From: Senecio squalidus
Taxonomy: Eukaryota; Streptophyta; Magnoliopsida; Asterales; Asteraceae
Reading direction: 5' to 3'
Assembly: GCA_910822075.1 (NCBI GenBank)
Contig: CAJVGC010000590.1
Location: 43,305,871-43,369,870 of the forward strand
DNA: 64,000 bases
The notes under the pieces were generated by a model that searched no databases, had not been told where the DNA came from, and saw nothing but the letters and a program-made list of their open reading frames with translations. Of the stretch, positions 45,395 through 57,112 are shown piece after piece (the first letter of the stretch is position 1; every line of letters starts with the position of its first letter). Position numbers and translations under genes: made by a program.

Positions 45395-47682
45395 AACGGT
45401 TATTCAAGCGTGAGATACCACGAGTCAAGATTATCCAGCTTTTTCATCAAATTTTCAACTTTAAGAGTTTTTTCTTCATACTTTCAACGAATTTTCATCA
45501 TGAAGAAAAAAAAATTAGGACGCATATTGGACTTCACAATCGAAAACAATCAAGGTCTTACATTTTATTGTTCTCTGGATCAAGCTTGGACAAAACTAGA
45601 GGAGCTAGAGAAATACACTGGAAGTCGAGTGTCTCCTTCTAATGATAACGGTTATGATAAATTGGATCAAATGCGAAAAATTGCTAAACATACACGAGAA
45701 GTTTTATCAACGGAAACGAGTTCCAACTCCTCACCATGTCAAGACAACGTAAATGAGGTACAATCTTCATATTGTTCTACGTTCGATAATAAGATCATTG
45801 AGTTGGTTAAGAAGTTGCAAACTAACTCCGAAGTGGTTTTAAGGTTTTCAAACGAAAATGCTAACTTTTTAAATGAAAATTCTAAGCTTTCAAATGAAAT
45901 TCAAATTTTGACATCTCAAGTTCAAGCTTTAAACCTTACAAATTCCAAACTTGAAGAGTTTAAAAAGTTAGCAACTTCCTGGGAAGGGAAATATGACCAA
46001 AGTGTCATTAAAATTCAAAGTCTTACAAATGAACTTAATGAAAAATTAGATTTAATTAATGCACTTCAAAAACAATCAAAAATCATAAAGTTTGATGTAG
46101 GAAAATATGACCAAAGTGTGATTAGAATTCAGAATCTTACAAATAAACTTAATGAAAAGTTGGATTTAATCAATACACTTAAAAACCAATAAAAAATAAT
46201 CAAATTTGATGAGGGAAAATATAATCAAAGTGCCTTAATGGAACTCGAAAGTCTTAAAAATGAACGAATGAATGAAAGGTTTAAAAGAATTGATTTAAGA
46301 AAAGAATTAGAAAATAAAAAATAGAGAATATTCGTACTAAAGATACTCCTATGCTTGTAAGAAAACAAATTGAAGATTATAAAAGGATATAAAATCTTTA
46401 AAATCACAAGCTTTTGAAGTTGAAAATAAAAATGAAAATTTAAAGCGGAATTGTTTGAAAGTACAAACGAATCAACTCATTTTTCAAACAAACCGAAAGA
46501 GTTTCGATTTTTCAATCCACAAGAAGGTTTGGGTCATATTAATCCAAGATATCTAAAGAAATCTATGTGTCATGCTCCCGACCTTTATGATACAAAATCT
46601 TTGGAAAAATGCAAATGTTACAATGGCTTTCATTAAATCATCAAAAGAAATTGAAGAACAAGAGGTTGCAAGATGACCACTTTTGAATAAACTGCAAATC
46701 TCTTTTGATTAGAAATCATTAAATGAGAGTTACGAAACTAGACAAATTCCTATTTCGAATGATTACTTTTCAAGTTATATCGAAAATGAACTTCATTCGG
46801 ATTATGTTTTGGAACAACTTGTGTTTCAAAAAGTATACGTTCCAACTCTTATTTTAGAAAAACAATTTTTGGAACTTGAACAAGCGTTGAAATGTCGAAC
46901 TAACTACTTTGAGAATGAAAATGAAAGGTTAGATTTCGCCAAAAACACCAATCATTTCACATGAAGAGAAACGAAAATCTAAACTTTTTGAAAAAGATTT
47001 GAAAAAGGATGTTAAAGTTTCATTGAAGGTTTACAACGGTGAATCTTTCAAAATATATTCAAAAGTGGTTTCTACGAGTACTAATTCTTTACCGAAAAAG
47101 AATCAAAATATTCTCCGAAATCACAAACTAATAGTTATTTTACACCACCTTTAAAAACTTCGAGTTTGAAATCAACAATGGTATCAAGCAAACATGTTCA
47201 AAAAGAAGCACTTTGTCCTCTAATGAACAAAAAAGGAAACAAAATCATTCACTTATTCAATACCCAAGTTATTTTAGTTTGCACCATCACATTTTAAATA
47301 TTCGGTGCAAAGTATGAAGCGTTTTGTTACTAAAATTAAACAACGAATATCAATGAATTCATTCAAATCAAAGAAACAATTGTTTCTAAATGTACCATCA
47401 AATGAATCAAAAACGGAATGTTCAACAAATGATTTTGTTCAAAGAACCCCTTCACCAAATCATGAAAGAAAATGGATTCAAAAGTCTCCACCAATTTCAA
47501 AAACAAACACACAAATTTCAAAATCAACTACCTCAAATATGTGTTTACCGAAGAAACGGAATTCATATTCTTTACACATAATAAACACGACTTATCAATG
47601 GTTTTCGGACAAAGCTAACCAAAGAGGACCAAAAGTGAAATGGGTACCAAAAAAAGTTTTGTTTGATTGTGCAGAAACGTAG
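45395..47682 (+). pseudogene. Gag-like coiled-coil remnant of the outer copia-like element
   Basis: ORF to 46192 (internal ATG at 45500) carries a coiled coil with Asn/Leu heptads (SNENANFLNENSKLSNEIQI). It also has a repeat of about 40 residues, twice in frame (GKYDQSVIKIQSLTNELNEK and GKYDQSVIRIQNLTNKLNEK) and once more in decayed form after the stop at 46190. Broken pieces follow: 46451-46636, and 47305-47682, which ends RGPKVKWVPKK, a phrase seen near the end of copia Gag proteins. The frame is open across the inner copia insertion once one AACGG copy is discounted. No protease, integrase or reverse transcriptase was seen. Confidence 0.6.
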
Positions 47683-47689
47683 GTTATCA

Positions 47690-47960
47690 TATGACTTCGA
47701 AACAATTCAGTTTCAGACTCGAACTTCATTGAAAGCTTAGACGAAATATCAAAAGGATCAGAACACAAAACGACTTTGAAACAATTCAGTTGCGGACTTG
47801 AACTTTATGTCGAGCTTTCACGACAAAATCAAAACGATATAACCCCAAGGACTTCGAAATACAACAATTTCAGACTCGGACTTCATGGCGCGCTTTCACG
47901 ACAAAGTCAATACGACATAACTAAGAGGACTTCAAAATACAACTAGTTTTCTTTCAAGAC
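47690..47960 (+). repeat. Three tandem repeats of about 95 bp
   Basis: Units share GACTTCGAAA(C/T)A, CAATT(C)AG...CGGACTTGAACTT and CTTTCACGACAAA...CAAAACGATATAA. They lie just after the stop of the Gag-like remnant. Confidence 0.65.
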
Positions 47961-48519
47961 ATATCTCAAGAACCGGAATCAATGGGTTTCACGAGAATGA
48001 ACCAACGACGCAACAACAAAGACACGTGATGAGTCACAACACAACGAAAAAGTCCACATCAACAAATCATTTCATGATCAACAACACAACAACGCCTAAG
48101 CATTAACATCTTCATATCATTCATATGAATTCGATACATTCAATGATGCACAACAAACCAAAGAAGTGGTTAATGCAAGCTATTCTCCCCATCATCTCAA
48201 ATTTCAAATGATGACTTATCAATCCATCATCTCGATCACGAACACGATTCACAAAACTTCCGCAAAGTCTCAAATCGAAGACAAACTCTTGAAAAGTATG
48301 ACGAGGGGACAAAGTGACAAACGTCTCAACAACAACTCAATCCAATTTTGTCAAGACAAAGTGACGGCGTCTTAATCAAAAGAAACATTCTCGTAAGCAA
48401 AGGAATTAAAGGACGACTCATGCACTCAAGTTAACAAACTCAAATATTCTCTTGAATGGTGAAAGTTTTAAATCATATTTTAGATATTAATTATTTCTTG
48501 TGTTTTAGGATGATTGTTA

Positions 48520-48690
48520 CTCATTCGAGGGGGAGTGTACATGATGGTTTGCAGACAAGGAGGCGAATATCATTTGAGGGGAAGTTCAAACGATGATTGA
48601 ATTCAAGGAGAAGTTTCAATTAAAAAGGAGGAAACATTTGAGGGGCAGCTTACTTTAACTTTTTCATATTTTTTAGGGGGAGAATACGAG
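48520..48690 (+). other. Cluster of polypurine-tract-like motifs
   Basis: CGAGGGGGAGTGTACA (about 48527), TGAGGGGAAGTTC (48575), TGAGGGGCAGCTT (48639) and TTAGGGGGAGAATAC (48673) lie within 170 bp; another AAGGGGGAGAAG is at about 50034. Repeated PPT-like motifs are a reported Sirevirus trait, which would fit the end of the outer element's internal region. Confidence 0.5.
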
Positions 48691-49079
48691 ATTTTCATAA
48701 TCTTTATTTCAAAAACATGAAAATATTTTAACATACAAATTGGAATTTTCACATAAATGACGATTTTTTATAAATAAATCTATTTAGTAAATAAGTGTCT
48801 TTGTTCAAATAATCGAACATGAATTGAATGAATATAATAAAGATTTTTATGTTTGAGAAAATTTGAGAAAAATCATCATCATTTGAAAAATTATAATCAA
48901 AGAAAAAATCTCGAAATTTTCGAATTTTTAACTAATTTCGAACTTCAAATGATGTGATAAAATCCGAACATTGTGAATTTCAAGATACTCGACCTTTAAA
49001 TGTCTTGAATTTCAAATGATGTCACGAAAAACTCGAATTTCAAAGCTTATATTTTTTAACGACTATTATGTGCTTATAT

Positions 49080-49560
49080 GCATGACTAATTTTGCATAGG
49101 TTTGGATTTAGTCTTCATTATCGAGCTTTCATGTCATATCCAACATTAAGAGAAGTTTTTCGACACTCGGCTTGGAAACACCTTCTCAAAATGTCTCAAC
49201 GGATTGGAAAGTGACTTCGACAAGACGGTTGCCGACTCGTGCTTGAATGACGGAGCATTCATGTTAGATATAAAATTTGGGGAATCATGTTTGGACTACA
49301 ATTTCAAATGTTTCAACGAATTCACAACGACTTCGTAACGAGATGGTTTCCAACTCTTGCTTTATTGTCGGAGCGTTCAAGACATATATAACATTTGGGG
49401 AAACATGTTTGGAAATGACTTCACGAATGTTTTCAAGGGTTTCACAACAATTTCTAAACACACGGTTTAGGATTCAATCTTCAAGAAGCGCTCAACTCAT
49501 ATCTCCAAATTTTATAGGATCATTCTACATCTCTTGGAATTACGTTCCTTCATTTTTAAG
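49080..49560 (+). repeat. Degenerate tandem repeats, about 135 bp
   Basis: Three units share ACGGAGCATTCATG / TCGGAGCGTTCAAGAC, ATATAAAATTTGGGGAATCATG-like words and GACTCGTGCTTGAA / AACTCTTGCTTTATT. Identity is low. Confidence 0.5.
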
Positions 49561-50154
49561 AAATGAATCATGAATCACCTCCAATGAATCTTTCATGTTT
49601 TACGGGAGGGGATTCAAGATTGTTTATGGAAAACTATTTGTGATTTTCTCCAAAATTTTCAAAACATCCTCATCCATATGATGTTAATCAAAATCACAAA
49701 TGTTTTTCAAAACGACTTCCTAATTCATCATTTAGGAACTCGAACTTTAATATTGTGCCAACGTGATATGCAAGTCTTTCATAAGTTTGGTGTAGAACTC
49801 AAAATTTAAACGAAACCGACAATGAAATGATCATCATTTTCAAAAAATTGTTTGATATTGCATACGCTCAAAGTAGAAACAATTTAAATCTTTTAAGCAA
49901 TATCTTACAAATTGAAAATTTCTAAGTGTTTTAAATAATTTCTAAATCGAACATTTTTGGATGATTTTTCACAAATTTGAGTGAGAGCTTCCATTCTTCC
50001 GTCTTTGGCAAAGAAAATAACAATCGAATTTTTAAGGGGGAGAAGTATAAAAAAACGAAAACATCAATTGTATTTTCAAAAGGGAAGCTTTCAAAATTTA
50101 TCGATAAACTCAAATGATGAAAATGTATTTTTTTAACGAATGAAAATTATTATT

Positions 50155-50910
50155 AAGGATGCGTTTTAGTAGCGGATTTTACATCCCGACTAGAACTAGC
50201 ACATTTTTGTGGTATTGATCTATTTTGATAAAGTACATTTTCTATTTTTTCGATAATCTCAAAAACAAGTTTTGTTCAAAACATGATTTTTGTCTAATAA
50301 ATAACATTATGTCATTTGGATGTATTTTTGAAGCGGATTTCAAAATCTCGACTAGTACTAGTACATTCACGTGTTATTTTGTTATTCGTTAACAAATTTC
50401 GTATTTCAAAAATATAAATCCTTTTCGAACAAAATAGCAAACTTAGTTTATCACTTGAGAGACGTAATATTTGGAAGTGTTTAGTAGCGGATTTTCAAAA
50501 TCTCGACTAGAACTATCGCTTTTGAGTATTATTATCTTATATGATATTTTGAGTTTGTTTAGGCTTTCAATTATTTCAAATTGAAACCCGTTCTAAACCA
50601 CGGAAAATTACGAATTTATATATCTAAATATAAACTTAATATGATGGATGTGAATCGTAATGGATTTTCAATCTCGACTAGAACTAACACATTCAAAGTA
50701 TTAGATTTGTGTTTGATAATATTTTCGTAATTAACAAGTGTTTTCAAAATGAAAACTTTTTTCAAAGTCGTAAACTAGCAAATTTGATTAACTTGACTAA
50801 AACTAGATTCAATCGAAATAGATGATTTAATAGCGGATTTTTAATCTCGACTAGAATTATTTCATCTTTTAGAGAGGATTCAGTAGCAGTTTTTCGTATT
50901 TCAACTAGTT
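50155..50910 (+). repeat. Degenerate satellite-like array, period about 155-175 bp
   Basis: The word AGCGGATTTT...ATCTCGACTAGAACTA recurs at about 50171, 50333, 50488, 50657 and 50831, with a weaker copy near 50885. Sequence between the words is poorly conserved. Confidence 0.7.
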
Positions 50911-51149
50911 TTTCATAACACTTGTTTGATCGAACATACTACCTCCTAAATCTTCAAATGAATCTTTCAAAAACGAAATATTTTTTCTTGAAAACATCAA
51001 ATGTATTTTCGAAAAAGACTTCTCATAATCAAAAACATTTTTCTCATGCATATGTTGAGGGGAACGTCTTTTCGAAAATATTGCAAACGTTTTTAAGTGT
51101 TTAAACCGTTTTAAATGGGTTTTTAGTACGGTAAAGTCAGACATGGGTT

Positions 51150-51313
51150 TGTGTACTAAAAAGTTGTAATAGAAACAAATGGGTTTTGTGTGATTTTACT
51201 TCCCATAAAAATCGTGAGGTGTTTGGTTATGTTAATTTTTGGCTTTGATAATTACTTTTAAGACAGTTTAGTTTTTGCTTGAGGGCAAGCAAAAAGGCAA
51301 GTTTGGAGGGATT
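51150..51313 (+). other. 3' internal end and polypurine tract of a gypsy element
   Basis: GCTTGAGGGCAAGCAAAAAG then CAAGTTTGGAGGGATT directly precedes the LTR. This phrase is familiar before the 3' LTR of plant Ty3/gypsy elements, so the upstream flank is called element-internal. Confidence 0.6.
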
Positions 51314-53154
51314 TGATATAGTTATTTATATGCGATATTTGGTCATTTTCATATTTAATCATGATGGATAGGATAGGATTTTTACATTTAATTGTGTGAA
51401 AGTGTTTTATTCAAGTGACAGGTTTTATATGATCGGGGAGTGGATATTGGACGAAGAAATGAGCGTAAACGATGAAAATACTCAAAATGGTGAAGTCTGT
51501 CAGATGGTGCGCCGCAGAAAATAAGTATTAGCAATAATACTTATTCAAGTCAATGTTGGAAACTGGTTGGTGTCTAATAGAGATGGTCGAAAGCTTTGGA
51601 CTAATTATGTATAAAGGTTAATACGGAGGAATGATACGTGAAATAAATAAAAGGAAGTCACACGTGCAACACATGATATAGTAAAACGTAGAAAGAAATA
51701 ATTTTCACCGTCTTAAGAATCGATCGAAAATGGGATATACATATTATATATATTATTCCATATTTAATGGAGAAGTGGAAATTAATTAATAAAGAGAGAA
51801 AAGGAAGGAGGAGACGTAATGGGCCATAAGGCCATACTGCCATTTTGCCAAAAATCTTGGTGGACAAGTTTTTGGGTTAAATACAAATTCAAGGAGGAGC
51901 CAGAGGCACGTGGGGGTAATTTTTTGGAAACAAGTATTTACTTGTTTTGGTTACAGCAAAAAAAAGAAATAAAAGAAGAAGGCAAAGTAGAAGTCACGGG
52001 TGGAAAAAGAGAAAAAAAATCTTTATTGGATTTTCATAGTTTTGGAGTTGGACTCAAACACGAATTCTATCTAGTTTTTGCCTATAAATACAACCCCATA
52101 ACATCCAGAAAAATCATTCAATCATCATTAATTAATTATAGAGCTGGAGTTCGAGTTTAGAAGCAAGATTTCAAGCTAGGAGTTTCGTTTTCATTCAACG
52201 TCGGTCACGACACGTTTCGGTTTTCAGTTTGTTTCTTGTTTCCCTTTTTAGACTTTATTTTTCCAGCATGTTTTCTCTTATTATTAGTTTTATTTTGAAC
52301 ACGATAATGAGTAGCTAAACTATTTTTATGCTTGTTTGAACACGGATCTTGTTTGAAGTTCTAGTTTTCGTAATCGATTTATTTATGTTTTTGTGTTTAA
52401 CCGGTGATCCTTAATTGCTTAAGTTTTAATATATTATTTTAAGTTGTTTATATATAATTTGCTTAATCAACATTCTAGGTATTCGAGAGGAATCTAGATA
52501 GATTAAATAGGTTGTATGAAATAATCGGTCGGTCTATAATCGGTTTAAAATTACTAGGATTCGAGGGGACTTAGTAATCACAACTTAGGTAATTAAACTT
52601 AATTGAGTAAGTCTATTTGTTAAGATTCGGAAGGACTTGATAATTAGAGGAGTTATTCGAGAGGAAACTCTATAAGGTTAAATCACTAAAAACAGGCTTG
52701 GTACTTAGTGCTTAATTATTAATAGTTATAACTGTATTCGAGAGGAACGGTGTAATTAGAGGTAATTAAAGTTAATAAAAGATTCGAGAGGACTTTTACT
52801 ATATTTTAGAAGTTTATTATTTAATCGATTTCGTAAACTTGAATGGAAAACAAGTGAAGTGTCAAACAAGTATATTTTCTCCATTATTTGATTACTTCAA
52901 TTACTTTTTCGATCGATTTTAATTAATCACTTTCTTTTTAATAATCACTTGCAATTTTAGTAAATCTTTTGTTACGATAAAAAAAACCCCAAAATCACTT
53001 AGTATTATTAATTCGGAATTTTAAAACAAATTAGTCCCTGCGAACGAACCTTTACTTGCTTTTAAACTATATTATATACGGATAGGTCCACTGCCTAGAA
53101 GTGTGTAATAGCGTGAATTAGTGGGTTAAATTTAAGACTAGATTTTACACATCA
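51314..53154 (+). mobile_element. Ty3/gypsy 3' LTR, about 1.84 kb
   Basis: Starts TGATATAGTTATTTATATG and ends GATTTTACACATCA. A promoter-like CTATAAATACAACC lies at about 52082. The second half repeats the phrase ATTCGAGAGGA(A/C) about every 60-120 bases (52480-52800). Its right end abuts MULE coding sequence in frame, so it probably inserted into the MULE gene. The rest of the gypsy element is not recognisable. Confidence 0.65.
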
Positions 53155-55168
53155 AAGTGATGAACCTGAAGATGGAGGACCTAACGACAGTGATTCATCA
53201 TTGTCTGGACATGAACGTGAAAAACCAATTTCAGAAGATGAAGGAGGTGTAGAGTTGGGACCACACCAACACGCTCTTGATCTGATTCGTGGGTTTGGTC
53301 ATGAGAGAGAAGTCGTAACTGGTCGTCTTCCATTCGAAGAAGACGATGAAGAGTAAGACTTCTGAATAAAGAGAGGGTTCTTGTACGTAAAGGAATGTTC
53401 TTCCGTTCAAAGGCTGATATCTTTGTTGTTAGGCGCTGGAACATCAGAAATACCAGAGAGATACATGTAAAAGAGTCAAACAGGACCTCGTGACTGCATG
53501 TTGTCAAACGCAAAATCCAAACTACAATGGCCCGCCTCAAGATTTTCGATGCACATTCAGTTAGAAACAAGCATGGCATATGGCGCATATCAAAGTGAAG
53601 AGACACTCACAACTGCTTTGGATCGGTGGTTGGAAACCACAACCGTTCTTTGTCGACGAGCATGATAGCAGACAATATTGTCGGTCAAATCCAATTAAAT
53701 ATGGTGTTTCCTGTCAAGAACATCATAAAAGATGTAAAACAAATTGGAATGTGGACGTGACATACGACAAGGCATGGAATGCCAGACGGATTGCAATTGA
53801 ACGTATGTTTGGAACTTGGCAAAGCAACTTTGATGAATTGCCAAAGTATATTGGCGAATTGCTTCATTCAAACCCCGACACAATTGTAAGATGGTTGCAT
53901 CACCCGAATGCAAATGAACACGGTACATTTACTTTCAAGTACATATTTTGGGCATTTGGGCCGGCTATTCAAGCCTTCCAAACATGTATTCATGTCATTT
54001 GTGTCGACGGTACTCATTTAAGAGGTAACTACAAAGGTAAGTTACTTACCGCGGTCACCAAAAATGCTACGGGACATACTTCCCTTCCCGTTGCATTTGC
54101 AATGGTTGATAACGAGTCAAATAAGAGTTGGAGTTGGTTTTTACGTGTTTTTCGGGCTACTGTTGTGGTACACTCGGATAGACCTTTATGTGTTATTTTG
54201 GATCGTCACCAGCCTTGTATTAACGCGATAGAGGAAATGCCATATTGGTATCACCGATACTATTTGCGACACATCCATAGTAACCTCATGAAGAAGTTCA
54301 AGGATCATAAGCTAAAAGGATGGTGTTGGAAAACAGGTAGTACAACTGAAAGGAAAAGGTATCGCCAATGCAGTTAAGAAAATCAAGGAGATTGATCAAG
54401 AGGCTTGGGATTATCTGAAGGAAATCAAGCTTGAGAGGTGGACTCAGTACCGTGACACGGATTATACGGGTTGGGGTAACCTAACAAAAAACATAGGCGA
54501 GTCCCTCAACAATGTCATACGATTCGCGCGTATGTTACCGATCAAATCTTGCATCGAGTATACATTCGAAAAGCTCATACATCACATTGTCAAATATTCT
54601 CAAGAAGCTACTGATTGGCGAAATCCTCTTTCAAAAAACATGTGGAACTTTACCTATCGCATGAAGAGCAATCAACAAGGCACAATTTTCGACTGTTTTC
54701 AGCCCGACACCTTAAATACAATGTAATATCGGGGGTTGAAAAAACTCAGAACAGGGCCAACAAATTCACAGTCTTATATGGAGAGCTAAAATGGACAAGT
54801 GGGGTGTGGCAAACGCAAAGATTTATTTGCTCTCATGGCTTGGTTGTTTGTGGACACATAAATAATCAAAATAATCAAACACAAATCATTGATCCAACAA
54901 CAATGGTGGATGGGTTCTATGGAGAAAACAATATCTCCATACACTCAACCCCTTACGAGATTGTGATTACTAGGCCAGGGCAAATTGGACCATTCAGACT
55001 GATCAATCAAGAATCAGTACGCATAGAGGACGGAGACAGGTGAGGAGGATAACAAACGAGATGGATCAGCCAAACGGTCCAAGACGTCAAAAATGCGGCA
55101 TTTGCAACGAAAATGGTCATAAACAGGGTGGGATGCCAATTTCGCAACCAAGCACACAACTAGTGTAA
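53155..55168 (+). pseudogene. MULE (MuDR-type) transposase, 5' truncated and frameshifted
   Basis: An acidic N-terminal stretch (SDEPEDGGPNDSDSS) begins right at the LTR edge. ORF 53580-54377 contains the region before the catalytic core (DVTYDKAWNARRIAIERMFG) and the DDE core start VICVDGTHLRGNYKGKLLTA. It also has LPVAFAMVDNESNKSWSWFL and the second Asp region CVILDRHQPCINAIEE. The frame shifts near 54345 and 54720. The last pieces have a CSHGLVVCGH segment and a zinc-knuckle KCGICNENGHKQGG whose last Cys is replaced by Gly. Full-length relatives are 700-900 residues. The frameshifts make it non-functional. No terminal inverted repeats were found. Confidence 0.88.
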
Positions 55169-56250
55169 TTTTCATTATATGTTGTGTGTTTTGGATATTA
55201 TTATGTGTATCGTCTGTTAATTGTATTGTACCAAATTTTTTTTTTATATAAAATGAGTGCACTTTGTCACCTTTTAAGTTGTTTAAAAAAAAATTATAAA
55301 AAAAAAAATAAAACGAAAAACACCTAACCACTCAACTTTAGGCCCTAAGAACTATGTGTTTCGAAAAACGTTTAACCATAAAAACATAACTACAATACTC
55401 CTAAACCCTAAATACATAAACTAAACTAAAAATTTAACCCTAAACTTTTTAAAATAATAAAAGAAAACTTAACCAAAATATCAAAAAAAACTTGAAAACT
55501 CAAAAGAAAAATACCATGTAGAAACCGCGTTACCGCTATTCCCAAACGCGGTTACACGGTGGTCTTGCCTAGGTGGCTACGAACCGCACTTGCCAAGTGT
55601 ACACTACTTTTGCAAAAATGATTCCGAAAAACCCTAGTTAAACAAATGAGTTTTATGGATATCCTATTATGACAAGTTTTTGTAATAACTCAAATAATTC
55701 AAATAGCGAATTACTTTATTAACCCTAAATCCGACCGAACAAACACCCATAGCTAAAATAATGTAAAGATTTACAACTTCCAATTTACGTGAGTTCGTAT
55801 TAAACAATGGCATATGTATATACCACGATTTCCTTGGCCCAATTTAATTTATTTATTGTATATCTAACAACCTTTTATTCTTCACAGCGAGATTCTTTTT
55901 AAAATTCATTACTTACTATTTTCATGTTTTATTAATTCAAATTAAAATTAAACCCCAAAAAGGAAAAAAAATAAAAACAAATCTTCAACCCATTACCTTA
56001 ATTAAAAAAGAAGAAGATAGAAACTTCAATAATCTTCATTAAGTGGATTAAACATAATACGACGTTACATATTTGCAAAATAATCAATAATTAATGCTAG
56101 GATCTCCAAATAAAGTCACTTTTTTTTTCCCTTCAAAATGTTTCCAGTTACTCTTGTTTATTAAAAACATCCATATATGCATAATCCTAATATTTTCACT
56201 TGGCTTAACAAATTTATACAAAATACATCAATATTAATCACTTAATGACA
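55169..56250. other. Intergenic, no gene recognised
   Basis: AT-rich. A GC-richer patch with AACCGCGTTACC and AACGCGGTTACAC (55525-55560) forms an imperfect inverted pair and may be the remains of a DNA transposon end, possibly of the MULE. Confidence 0.4.
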
Positions 56251-56520
56251 GATAAATATTTAGAAATGTATTAAATTTCACTCTGGAATATATAGTATAT
56301 ATCAAACTTTAAGTGAGGTTTTTTAATAGATCCGACCAATCAAACATCTTTTAAATAGATGACATGACACCACACGTGACAACTTATATGGATGACACGT
56401 AAGTTCGGATACATACAATAGCAGTTTTTGAAGATTAGGCACATACTATATCATCGTTTATAATTAGATACATACAACAGAATTCCGAATAAAATTTAAT
56501 ACATTTCTAAACATTTATCC
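56251..56520. mobile_element. MITE candidate, about 36-bp terminal inverted repeats
   Basis: Left end GATAAATATTTAGAAATGTA, reverse complement of right end GATAAATGTTTAGAAATGTA, continuing to TTAAATTT and a shared CGGAA/TGGAA. Length 270 bp. The target duplication is not clear. Confidence 0.6.
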
Positions 56521-57112
56521 ATACTAATAATATCATATACATAAACATTAATAAGTTTAACAAATATTTAGCATATTTTATTTTTCTCTCCAAAGAAGTA
56601 GACATCAAACTTTTTAGATGATACAAATTTAACTCCAAATCATACAACATACTATAGAACCACTTAATCGTAAGTCCATTCTGTGTGGTTTTCTAGCTTT
56701 ACAATATTTATACAAAAAGATGAAGCCAACATTCGAAAAATCTACCACTTTCGCGGAACAACGAAAACTAAAAATATGGTCACTTGCTTATGAAAAACAC
56801 CCCGATCTTTCATGATATCTAAAAATCTATAATCTTTGCAGAATTGGTTATAACTTGGACACACTGACGAGATGCCATTAGATTTCTCAAGGAATAAACG
56901 AAACATATAAATCAAATTAAAAGGCCATGACATGAAAGTTCACTTCCCTTTCTTTTTCTTGCTATCAGCCGTTGTTGCTTGCTTCGACTTGGCAGCTGCC
57001 ACGGCACCTGGTGTCAATTTTTTCAAACTTGGACTCCTGTTAGAAAAGCAAAAGCGTCAATGTAAAGAGATGTGTTCGTGTTTGAACAAAATAAAACAAA
57101 ACATGGTCATAT
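56521..57112. other. 3' flank of the kinesin gene
   Basis: Probable 3' UTR of the minus-strand kinesin, with AT-rich sequence beyond. No other gene recognised. Confidence 0.4.

Noticed and set aside
45380..45499. First ATG of the coiled-coil ORF at 45380
   Set aside because: It lies in the copia LTR end; the host frame continues from 38445 across the insertion, and the first ATG in host sequence is at 45500.
53181..53606. Minus-strand ORF of 141 codons
   Set aside because: Antisense to the MULE N-terminal region, which has recognisable family sequence on the plus strand.
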